Part shown: positions 41,947-51,123 of the stretch, piece after piece
Position numbering within the stretch: the first letter of the stretch is position 1
Layout: every line of letters begins with the position of its first letter
Assembly: GCA_039720395.1 (NCBI GenBank)
Contig: CM077832.1
Location: 30,355,316-30,419,315, forward strand
Direction: 5' to 3'
From: Liquidambar formosana
Taxonomy: Eukaryota > Streptophyta > Magnoliopsida > Saxifragales > Altingiaceae
Length of the DNA stretch: 64,000 bases
Notes under the pieces: model-generated
Told to the model about the DNA's origin: nothing
The model's database searches: none
Seen by the model: only the letters and a program-made list of their open reading frames with translations
Made by a program: the position numbers and the translations under genes

Positions 41947-42277
41947 GGAATCTTGTAATTGGTACTACAAAATAGTTATCTTTCCTTTTAATTTCATAAA
42001 AAGAAAAAGAAACAAAAAAGATAGAGAAAATCAAAGAAAAGGAAAAGTAGTTACCTTTCCTGCCTGCATTATTTCTTTGTGGTACATGTACATGTGTGTG
42101 TATATGTTGTCTCAATGCTCCATGTATGGTTTGTTTCTTATGAGGTATTTATATTCCCTAGTTTTTGTTAAGGGCTATCTGCATCTATCTAGATGTTAAA
42201 GCGGACAGTTGATTAATGTCTATAAATTTATAAACTTAGCAGTAAAATGAAACAAATGATTCGACTTTAAGATTTTG

Positions 42278-42413
42278 TTGTTTGGCTCGTTCTTTAATTG
42301 TTGGTGCTGGGTGGTCTGATCTACTTGTATGCCTCTTATCTTTCCTTGGTTGCACTGTTTGCTTGGTTGATTCTAATGATATTCTAACCTTTTACCTGAA
42401 AATAAAAAAATTA
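42278..42413 (+). mobile_element. 5'-truncated retroposon, gene 2 copy
   Basis: Orthologue of 18925-19062, with the same start (TTGTTTGGCTC) and a decayed A tail. The flanking repeats have diverged (CTTTAAGATTTTG at 42265-42277, CTTTAAAAGTTTG at 42414-42426), so it is not a new insertion but one inherited by duplication. Confidence 0.8.
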
Positions 42414-43149
42414 CTTTAAAAGTTTGTGAATATTTGGTTTTTTTTACATTGTTGTTTGTCAAATAGGATATAAGAATCATTGTGTTGCTTGAACTTGATC
42501 AATATCAACACAGTTAATTTAATTCAAACAACTAGGTATAAGGGAGAATTGAATACAATGAGAGGCAGATCAATTTTTGTATTTGGTTGATTGGTTGAAT
42601 TCAAGCCAAGTTAGAGAATGTTAGAGCCTGTCTCACAACTGCACCTATCAAAACCCCACCCCACTCGATACCAACTAAGCTAATTAAGCAGATATCAACT
42701 TTGGAGATGCACTTATGAGCATAAATAGGAAAAGGAAAAGAACGAGGTTTAAGAATTTGAGCCATGCGCATTGGTTAGGGTAAAATAATATTTAGAGGAT
42801 ACAAGAGCAACAACTAAGAAACCAACTAGTGGGAATTAAAGAACAGAAAAGTAGCAGGTCTTTTTTTCTTTTTTCTTTTTCCTTTTCTAATGAAGTACAA
42901 TTATTATAAAACAAAACTAAGTATTCTTCCTCCTGCCCCTGTCCGAGTTATAGTGATTTTCTTGTGGGACTGGAGTAAATATATAATATGGATAAGAACT
43001 GGAAGGCTATTTCTAAGGTGAGAAGCTGTTTGTAAGGATAAATCACACAAGGGATATGAACTAGGAGCTGCTATGTGCCTTCGCACGTACTCTTCCCCTA
43101 AAGGAAGAATATTGTGCAACAGAAAAATCCCACTCTTCGATGTAATCGG

Positions 43150-44215
43150 GAGGCTCCACAGGGATTTCCATACTTCTATAGGTTGAATGGAATGAATAGA
43201 ATCAACTGTTCAATCCTGCTTCTTTTTTTTTAATTTTTAATTTTTATTTTTTATAATCAAATATGAAACCTGACTTAGTAGAATAGGACCCTGAATGACT
43301 CCGCTTCCAGACCAATTATCACCTTGACCACCCTTGGGAATATCAAATATGGATAGCAAGTATTTTATTCGAGATGTTATGCAGAAAAGGAGTGCGAATT
43401 AGGTGTTCATTCAACATAAAGGAGTCTGGCATTAACCAGCAACCTGTTGCTATTTCTGACAGGAGGGCACAACTATTGAAGGTTGAACACCAGGGATCCA
43501 ACCAATCCTAAAAACATTCTAATCTCAACACAATTCCTTCCTTGCTAGAAAAGACCCTGCTTCAGTAAATCACTCCCTAATTCCAAGATACTATGCTAAC
43601 CCAAGGTAGCATTGGAAGCAGAATTACAATCTAGAAATTTTGTAGGCCTGCAATATTTAGACAATAAAGCTTGGGAAATAAGAGTATCTAGTTCCTAGCT
43701 TTAATTAACAATTTCCATGCAGTATGTGCCAATAAGGCTTGATTTATAAGCCTAACATCTCTAAACCCCAACCCTCCTTTAAAGTTTTATTGACATAGGA
43801 CCGACCATTTTGTCCTATAAATAGCTCTATATCCCTCAAGGAAACCCCCCACAATTTCATGATCTGGCATTGAATATCCCGAGTAATGGAAGCATGCAGG
43901 GAGAGCAAAGACATGGCGTAAATAAGCATGACCAGCAAAACAAATTTAATTAGTGTTGCCCTTCCTGCAGGAGTCACTATTTCCAACAGTGGGCAAGACT
44001 AAAATCTTCCCATAATCCTGATTCCTTGATATACCCAGAATACCAGTATTTATCCGAGTCATAAACTCCGATACATAGGGGCTAAATGAGATGCAAGACT
44101 TACGCCAGTTGATCACAGTACACCGTGACAGGGTGATCAAGAAAAATATCCAAATCTCAAAGAAACTGACGGAGCCAATATGTTTCAGCCACTGCATAAG
44201 CCACAGATCAATACT
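43150..44215 (-). mobile_element. L1 LINE RT C-terminal fragment
   Basis: On the minus strand: AGRATLIKFVLLVMLIYAMS (family: AGR.TLIKSV.S.IP.Y.MS), KEGWGLEMLGL (family: GGLG.RDL), then LINQALLAHTAWKLL near 43750-43700 (family: N.ALLAKQAWRL) and DPW near 43500. Several stops and shifts. It is a fossil of the segment that joins RT to the zinc-binding region. Confidence 0.75.
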
Positions 44216-44219
44216 CCGA

Positions 44220-44375
44220 CTTGGCACTAGATCAATAAACAATTTTTCTTTACATTCCATGAAATAATGTTGGGTCCAAGAAAATTACCCTAGCCAGAAG
44301 TAGAGCGGCGACTATAATTGGGACAACCGGTCCAGCCGACATCTGCATAAGCAACCAAAGTAGGAGGAGAAATTG
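44220..44375 (-). pseudogene. Copia RNase H fossil (different lineage), split by a solo LTR
   Basis: The minus strand encodes LVAYADVGWTGCPNYSRRS, STSG and NIISWNVKKN, matching the copia RNase H block L.AYSDADWAGCPDTRRSTSG...LISW.SKKQ. An upstream part (YYGLQLQ) seems to continue at 44841-44821 beyond the solo LTR. It lacks the tail and has a frameshift. Confidence 0.7.
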
Positions 44376-44820
44376 TGTAATCATGTCGCACATAGCAAAT
44401 AAATCATGGGTCTAAGAGTTATCTCACATGAAAAAGACTTGAGGAGAAGGATAGTCGCTTGTTGTTACGAGCCAGGGTTGTCGTACGTCATCTGAACGCT
44501 GTGAGCAAATCATCGTGTATGCTTTACCATTGTTGTATAAGTCATAAGGGTCACTACTAGAGTCCTCCCTTTGTTCCACATCTTCTAAATTCATAAGGCA
44601 TGGTGATGCCTTAGAGAGAATACTAGAGAAAGAGGGGAGAGAGTAACTATACAGAGGGAGTACAAAGAGGCCAAACCCCAATTTGTAGAGAAAACAACCT
44701 TATATAGTTTCGTATGAGTCTTAAACTTAATAGGACTAAAGTTCCACACACAATAGAATCCACCACCCACATGTGGACGGACCATGGGTATGGGTCACAT
44801 ACCTGACCCGAATGTTAACA
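44376..44820 (-). mobile_element. Old solo LTR of the same copia family as 33823-41874
   Basis: 445 bp, TGTAATC...GTTAACA, alignable with the 500-bp LTR (shared TTGTTGTTAC, CACTACTAGAGTCCTCCC, TTAGAGAGAATACTAGAG, GGACGGACCATGGGT). The flanks AATTG (44371-44375) and TATTG (44821-44825) match at 4 of 5 positions, consistent with a decayed duplication. Open frames at 44424-44681 and 44591-44785 are inside it and are not genes. Confidence 0.8.
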
Positions 44821-44841
44821 TATTGCAACTGAAGACCATAG

Positions 44842-45236
44842 TAAAATTGAAAGAGGCCTTAGCCCAGAAGAGTCTTTCCAAGTTGAGAGTAGTTTTTGCA
44901 ACCCCTCGATGTTATTTGCACACCCCACTAGTTTTATTTTTCAATATTTTATGAAAATACAAAAAACAAAATGTAAAAACTAACCCGCGTAGTCCACTAA
45001 AAAAATATCATTTTGAACAACTTTACAAAAGAAAAGTTTTTAAAAATCTATTGTTTAAATAGACTTTTTAGTTAAAAAATGAAACAAAAACCATAAATGA
45101 CCAAACAATTTGACAAATTTTGAAAAAAATTTCTTTTACAAAGTTGTTCAAAATTATGTTTTCTAGTAGACTAAGCGACGAGTTTTCATAAAAAACTTTT
45201 AGATTTTTTTTTATAAAATATTAAAAATTAAAAGGG
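44842..45236. mobile_element. Foldback MITE copy with flanking repeat
   Basis: The core 44916-45236 starts TTGCACACCCCACTAG and is a second copy of the foldback at 18291-18626. The 44842-44915 part (AATTGAAAGAGGCCTTAG and following) reappears inverted at 48462-48545, so these could be the two ends of one larger composite element of about 3.7 kb, or two copies of one repeat. Confidence 0.55.
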
Positions 45237-46010
45237 GAAATTAGGAAGAAGTATATTTTAGAAGACTTATTAAGGGATAAGTCCTCAAGGAAAACTTGTT
45301 TTGTCTCAAGTCCATAAAATAAAGAAACGGTGCTGAATTGAATGAAATATTTTAATTAATGACTATTTTATCCTCATTAACAAATTTGTCTGATTTGATA
45401 CCATATTGGATACTGTATGGTTATCACAATTTGAATTTTTCATTTCATTTCAATTTTAACGCATGAAATTACTTGATTTTTTTTAGATTTGATATCATAT
45501 TCAAATACAATAAAATTATGGCTATTTCTTTTTAATTTTTTCAATTTTTAACGCACGAAATTACTTGATTTTTGCAAATTTGATACCACATTCGGATACA
45601 TTATAATTATAGTGATTTCTTTTTATTTTCTTCCATTTTTAATGCACGAGATTACTTGATTTTCACCAGTAATCTTCATTTTATATGTAACTATTGTTAC
45701 ACAAAGTATATGTAACTTTTGTGTGCTTTTTTGAATTTTCATGTAATTTACAATAATTACCAAAAAAAAAAAAAAAAGAAAGAAAACAATTTTCCAAATC
45801 CAAGTATAATTGTTTTCAATACCCAGAAAAGAATGTCTGCTTATAACATAAATTGCATTTCAGATTTTGAAAAAAAAAAAAATTGAAACAATTACACAAA
45901 GTATCGTTCCAATTTCAAAATAGTTACATAATTTACTATAATTTTTCAAGTACAAACACAAAAATCTGAAATTTAAAATAGTCACATGATCTATGACGAA
46001 AGAGACGATA
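45237..46010. repeat. AT-rich dispersed repeat containing a 3-copy minisatellite
   Basis: Three units of about 104 bp at 45365-45672 share AACGCACGAAATTACTTGAT then TTGATACCA and GGATACA. The rest is AT-rich with A runs and resembles parts of 5530-6130 and 29500-30560. No gene. Confidence 0.55.
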
Positions 46011-46910
46011 TTTTTTTTTTTTTTTTTTGTTTGATCAAGTAAAATGTGTATTGTATTAAAAGTAAAGGGCAAAGCCCAAGTACATGAAACATATATAAGA
46101 ACTAAGCACCAAGGCACAAAAAAACCCCATTATAACTTTAGGAAATCTAACAAAAGAACAAAAGAAGGTTTACTAATCTTAGCATAGCTAGAGTACCACA
46201 CAAAAAAAAAAAAAAAAAAAAAAAAAAATCCTTGGTAAATCCGGATTTGAGATCAATAATGGACTTATCAATCCCTTTAAAAGTCCTACGATTCCTTTCC
46301 CTCCAAAGGCACCAAAAAATAGCATGGGAAGCAATCCTCCAAACCGCTTTAGCCTTTTTATTACCCCCCTTAAACCACCAACTTGAAAGAAGAGCATAAG
46401 TTGACGAAGGAAGAACCCAATGGACTACTAAAAACATTGAAAGTGAACATTCAAAGACTTCTTGCCACCTTACAATGAATAAAAAGACGGTCCACCGTTT
46501 CCGCTTCTTCTTTACACAAAATACATCTATTAAGCATAGTAAAACCTCTCTCAGCCAATAAGATGATTCAAGGTCAAACACTTACCATTATCCACCAACC
46601 AACAAAAAAATGTCACTCTAAAAAGAAACGAGGCAATCTAATCAATCTTTACTGGAAGGAAAACGTTTCCAAGCAGGCTCAAAATATTATAGAAAGATTT
46701 TACAGAAAATAACTCTTTAGAGTCCTTATACCACACCAAGGAATCATTCTCATCCACCAAAATATTGCTATCATAAAGTACTTGGTAAAAAAGTAAAACA
46801 CTTTCCAACTCCCAATCATTGAAACATCTTGTAAAGATAACATTCCAAAAAATAGCACCATTATTAACATCTATACAATCTTTGACCAAAGCATTTTTGT
46901 CTTGCCTTTA
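46011..46910 (-). mobile_element. 5'-truncated L1 LINE with poly(A) tail
   Basis: Read on the minus strand: FNDWELESVLLFYQVL, ENDSLVWYKDSKELFSVKS (family: D.LVW....G.FSVKS) at 46889-46638, then the zinc-binding tail VWRIASHAIFWCLWRERNRR at about 46350-46280, a 3' UTR with ACTTGGGCTTTGCCCTTT, and a T run on the plus strand at 46011-46028 as the A tail. A second T-rich run (46204-46228 as A run) is internal. The start is truncated at about 46910 and stops are present. Confidence 0.8.
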
Positions 46911-47212
46911 ATTAAATTATGGAATCTTCAAATATGAGGGGACTTGATTTTCGAAGATTTTGGGATGAAATACTCTCAGGGTATCATGGAGAATTTATTT
47001 TTTAAAATTTTAAATGGAAAATGTTAATAGTAATAGGGGCATTTTTGTCCAGACATCATAAAGAGGACTTAAGGCTTAATTAATTAATTTTTGAAAGGTG
47101 TGAGCGCACCGATTTTCACCATACGCTCACTTTTACATACTTGTCTTGTACTTGCTTTTGCTTTTGATGGTGCTAATCTTGGAGGATTAGCATATGAATA
47201 AGAGTCGCCACT
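46911..47212. other. Intergenic, possible internal part of a gypsy element
   Basis: No gene. 47201-47210 read on the minus strand is TGGCGACTCT, which I take as the primer-binding site following the LTR at 47213-48381. Confidence 0.3.
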
Positions 47213-48381
47213 TGGAAGGCCTAGGAACCATTTTTATTAACCAAAGAAGGTTCGGAGTTAGGGTACATGATTGGGAAGGTGTTAGGAACCCAACAATGCC
47301 TTGTAATAAACCGGCCCTCATTTTATATTCATTGACTATGTTTAGTATTTTAATTTAATCTAGATCACCTATATATCATACAATAATTAAAACACATACA
47401 AATGTCATATTAATGAAATAAACAATAAATATAATTTATACAATTCTACTATCAATATAAATTCATACCTCTTACAAATGAAATTGGTTGGTATTCAAAC
47501 TGTCTTTCAGGTCTACCGTCAATCTGGCAGTGTCTCTTCTGTTGAGCCAAGCAAGCTCTTTCCCTTCCTCACAAATCATCTCTCTTTTATTTTCTCTTAA
47601 TGCAACTTCTCTCTTTTTTAGTATTTTCCCTACAAGAACTCTCCTCCCCAAGTCTCTTTCTCTCTATTTTCTCTCAGAGTCTCAGCATTTCCTTCTAACC
47701 CTCTAATTTTTTGGTCCCCTTGAACTCCCCCAAGCTTTTGCTATTTAAAAAGTGCAAGCTTATTCACTTACCTAATTTCCCCCACCATTCCCCACTTAAA
47801 TCCCTTCTTGGAGTGGGTTTCTCACTTAAAAAGAAAAGAAATTGTTGAAATAGTGAAGTTACCAGTCAATATGACATAAATTGACAGTTAGAAGAAGTGA
47901 AGTTGACAGTCGTTTTGAAGCAAAACAGCAGCAGATTTTTATCACTTAAGATAAATGGTGGATGAATCACTTGTGATAAATGGTGGATACACCACTTAAT
48001 AATAATGGATAAATCACTTGAGATAAATGGTGGAAACACCACTTGGTAAATGGGAAATGAATTCATCACCACTTCAAATGTTACTTGAATGTGAGCCTAT
48101 ATAAAAAAGGCTTTGGTTGGAGGCAATGAATACAATTGCGAGGGAATAAGTTGAAATGAATGGGGGATGAATGAAAATGGTGAAAAGGGTGTATAGGAAG
48201 GACTCTATCCAAATGGTCTTATATACATACACACACACACACACCCATATATATATATATGCACCAAACCTAATTGCTTGCTTTGTTCGCAAAAAAGAGA
48301 CCCAAGTTGATAATAAATATCACAGATCTCATCATCGAAAATTCACCATCAAATATAAGGACAAAATGGGATGTCTACAAA
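47213..48381 (-). mobile_element. Probable Tat/Ogre-type gypsy LTR (minus)
   Basis: Starts (minus) TGTAGACATCCCATTTTGTC at 48381, like 26504, and ends before TGGCGACTCT. The phrase GGGAAGGTGTTAGGAACCC (about 47273-47291) is the counterpart of the one at 22797. It contains a repeat of about 47 bp near 47940-48045 (ATCACTT.AGATAAATGGTGGA) and AC/AT microsatellites at 48228-48262. The open frames 47488-47706, 48074-48292 and 48171-48446 are not recognised. Confidence 0.45.
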
Positions 48382-48439
48382 AGGGATTTACGCTTGTACA
48401 AGTTTTCAAAAGAGGACTTATCCCCAAATGCCCTAAATT

Positions 48440-48654
48440 AAAATAAGTGGGGTGTGCAAATAACATTGAGGGGTTTCAATAACCACTCTCAACTAGGAAT
48501 ACTCTTTTGGTCTAAGGCCTCTTTCAATTTTTGTTTCACTTAGGCTAAGACTAAAGCCCACAATATTTAAAAAAGTAAAAGAAAAAATTTGGGTTGAGCT
48601 ACCTAGGCTACAACCCAATATTGTTCCACCATCTACTTCTGTCCTTGATTGTGA
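48440..48654. repeat. Inverted partner of the 44842-44930 repeat
   Basis: AGTGGGGTGTGCAAATAACA through TAAGGCCTCTTTCAATTTT (to about 48545) is the inverse of 44842-44930. The remaining 100 bp hold nothing I recognise. Confidence 0.5.
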
Positions 48655-48770
48655 CTTGCATAAAACTCATTCAGATCATTGCCCCCAAAAAAAACTCTCT
48701 CCCTTACCAAACCTTTTAGGTTTGAAGCTGCTTGGTTTCTATATTTTGATTTTAGTGAAGCTGCCGAAAA

Positions 48771-48989
48771 CCCCAACCCGGGTAGCCCAGTTGGTTGGGA
48801 TGGGCCTGAGACGAACTGTAAACTCAGGCGTCCAGGGTTCTATTCTTGTTGGAAGCACTCGCGTCTTACCTGGTGTATAGGTTAGTTAGGGCGGTTTGTA
48901 CAACCGGGGTTTTACCTGGCAGGGTCGGGTCTGCACGGCTCGGTCTTGTTAGGGTTCCTTCTTCATCAAAGGAAAAAAAAAAAACAGAA
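48771..48989 (+). mobile_element. tRNA-derived SINE with 14-bp target duplication
   Basis: 219 bp. A-box-like TAGCCCAGTTGG (48782 onward) and B-box-like GGGTTCTATTC (48835 onward) mark an internal pol III promoter of tRNA origin; it ends in an A-rich tail. Perfect 14-bp duplications GAAGCTGCCGAAAA lie at 48757-48770 and 48990-49003. The paralogous LINE at 28950-28990 has no insert, which is an empty-site control. Overlapping open frames 48656-48880 and 48679-48885 run through it and are chance. Confidence 0.9.
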
Positions 48990-49302
48990 GAAGCTGCCGA
49001 AAAGGTCTAGTCTTCATCTGATTTGAGATTGCAGGACACTCTTAATTAACCTCTTTCAGAACACTCGAAAGGATTGGGATAAGGAAGTCAAGGAAGTCTT
49101 TGGTGACATTTTTTCTAAGAAGCAAAGAACTTTGGCTCATCTCAAGGGTATTCAAATTAAGAGCCTGGGAAATGGTTGTTCGGACTTTCTTATTAATCTA
49201 GAAGCTGAGCTCATTAAATTGTTCAGCAGTTTACTCTTGAAGGAAGAATTCATTTGGTTTCAAAAATCTTGGTTTAAATGGCTTACGTACGAAAACAAGT
49301 GA

Positions 49303-49771
49303 TGTAGGACAAGTCATCCCCCCCCGGGGGCGACTTGTCAGACTTTACACTTGGTCATTGCTAGATCATTAAAACTCCTCGCAAATACTAGGTAAGTCTG
49401 GTTAGACTTAGAAAAGTCGCACCAAAACGAGAAAAGTCAAGCTAAATCTAATTATGTTCATAACTAGATTTGGTTATTTTTCTTACTTTTTTATTTTGCT
49501 TATTCCTTTCTTATTTTCAAGTTTTCCTAGGTTTAGTATAAATTTTTATTTTTTTATTTTTTTTTTCCCCCCAGTTAGTTTAACTTGTTTTAATAGAACT
49601 AGGATTTTCTATTTCATAGCTTTTGTTCTTTATAAATAGGCTTGTCGCCTTATGGGCAATTAATTGTTTGATCAATAATATTTTTTTGAGAGTTTTCTCT
49701 ATATTTGTGTTCTTCTCATAGATTTGAGTATTCTTTTTCATAGATTCAAGAACCCTAAACAGAACACCAAT
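49303..49771 (+). mobile_element. LTR-like insert (possible solo LTR)
   Basis: Starts TGATGTAGGACAAGTC and ends near CCCTAAACA, with TATAAATAGG at 49633-49642 as a likely TATA box and a T-rich U5-like end. The gene 2 copy of the LINE lacks it. The flanking duplication is not clear, so ends are approximate. The 61-codon open frame inside is low-complexity. Confidence 0.5.
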
Positions 49772-49873
49772 TTTTTTTTTAGATTACTTTTTTCACACAC
49801 ACAAAGGAAAAATAAAATGACTGTTCAAAAGGGAAGATGGGTTCAGGTGTATGGAGAGGGATGGGATTCAAAC

Positions 49874-50024
49874 GGGTAATGCTACTTTGCCCCACACTTT
49901 GCCCTACTTATTACATTTAGGAGGGTTTCAATTTTTAGGGTTTAATCATATCAATGAGTCTTACAATTTTATCCTCTCAAATGTACTAAGTACAGCAAAG
50001 TGTGGGACAAAGTGACATTACCCC
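49874..50024. mobile_element. hAT-like MITE, 151 bp
   Basis: Inverted termini GGGTAATGCTACTTTGCCCC and GGGGTAATGTCACTTTGTCC, with pairing for about 45 bp. Flanks ATTCAAAC (49866-49873) and ATTCAGAC (50025-50032) match at 7 of 8. The empty site is visible in the gene 2 LINE copy near 29355. Confidence 0.85.
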
Positions 50025-50094
50025 ATTCAGACTATGATTTGTAGTCATTTTGAAGGTATTTTCTCGTCTACCACTTCTGGTAATTGAGAACAAT

Positions 50095-51123
50095 TTACAA
50101 TATCACATCGGAAGTATTAATTAAAATACCAAAAATCAACAAAACATGCCTGATTCATGAATTTAACAGAAAATTTAATTGAGCACTGGTAAAACACTTC
50201 CACGAAAACAACTAAAAAAAAATGCAGGACGGACGTAATCAAATTCAAGAACTTCTAGTCTCAGGACTAGGGAAATGAAATGGAAATTTGGTCTTTCCTA
50301 AACGCGTGAAACAAAAAACAAAAGCATTTCAATTATACTTTTTGAAACCTTGCAAGTGGAACAGATTTTCGCACAAACTATTCCGACATTGACAAGGATT
50401 GGGCCATTAGAGTCAAGATTGAATAATTCCATTCAACACCTGTCAGAAAGTTGTGATTCTTCACACTAGTTTTTTGAATACATTTTCTTCAGTCCAGCTG
50501 TGAGATTTGAACCACTGGCAAATTCTAAAGTTAATGTGATAGTACAAAATCTATGGCTCTTGCATGATCAGCCGATGATTAAGGCTTAATAGTTATAAGA
50601 GTTCAATCACTGACAAAATTCTAAGCAATTGTTTTCATTTTTGGAGAAATGACAGATTGGTCCGGCTACCGGCAAATAATTACACATTGATACATATGAT
50701 TACTAACTTAACTAAGGATGACTACTAACGTAACTAAGAATAAGTACTAACTGTAATTATTTGAGTAATTATATCCCAAATCACAGAACTCACTCCCAGC
50801 TTAAAATTTTTCGGAGACATCCAATATAATATTCTTTTCTTAACCAATACGAAATTTTTTTTTTTAAAAAGGACGTAATAGGTACGTTAAGCCATTACAA
50901 AGCAAACTGAGATCATGATAGCCACATGATCAAACTAGAGACAGCGAGAGAGAGTCAGTCAGTCAACCCACTTGACTTGGAAGGACTTAAATCTTCATAA
51001 ACTTGAAGTACATTTCATAAAAAGATCGAGATCAACTACTGAGCCATTGTCTCCTTAAAACCCAACTTGCATCTAAATAGAAAAAGAAAAAACAAAGAAG
51101 CTAGAAGGAGCATTCTCTTCCCC
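50095..51123 (+). promoter_or_regulatory. Conserved upstream block and 5' UTR of gene 3
   Basis: Aligns with 14135 onward (gene 1) and 30565 onward (gene 2). TTGACT at 50972-50977 and its inverse AGTCAA at 50961-50966 are W-box-like; this is suggestive only. The frame of gene 3 is open back to 51067 but no ATG precedes 51124. Confidence 0.5.

Larger units (their letters stand above)
41880..43120 (+). other. Displaced 3' flank of gene 2
   Basis: Continues the gene 2 3' UTR after the copia element (TATTGATATATGGCTCTGAC as in gene 1), then the shared downstream block to about 43080. It includes AACAAA at 41941-41946 where genes 1 and 3 have AATAAA, and the retroposon 42278-42413. Confidence 0.75.
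48655..50090 (+). mobile_element. L1 LINE ORF2 fragment upstream of gene 3, with three nested insertions
   Basis: Same L1 segment as at 28890-29455: VFGDIFSKKQRTLAHLKGIQ, SDFLINLEAELIKLF, FIWFQKSWFKWLTYENK, then resuming near 49820. It is interrupted by a SINE (48771-48989), an LTR-like insert (about 49303-49771) and a MITE (49874-50024), all missing from the gene 2 copy. The shared fragment shows the LINE was part of the ancestral duplication unit. Confidence 0.8.

Noticed and set aside
48784..48850. tRNA gene
   Set aside because: A and B boxes are tRNA-like but the cloverleaf is not maintained, and the unit has a 3' A tail and long target duplications; it is a SINE.
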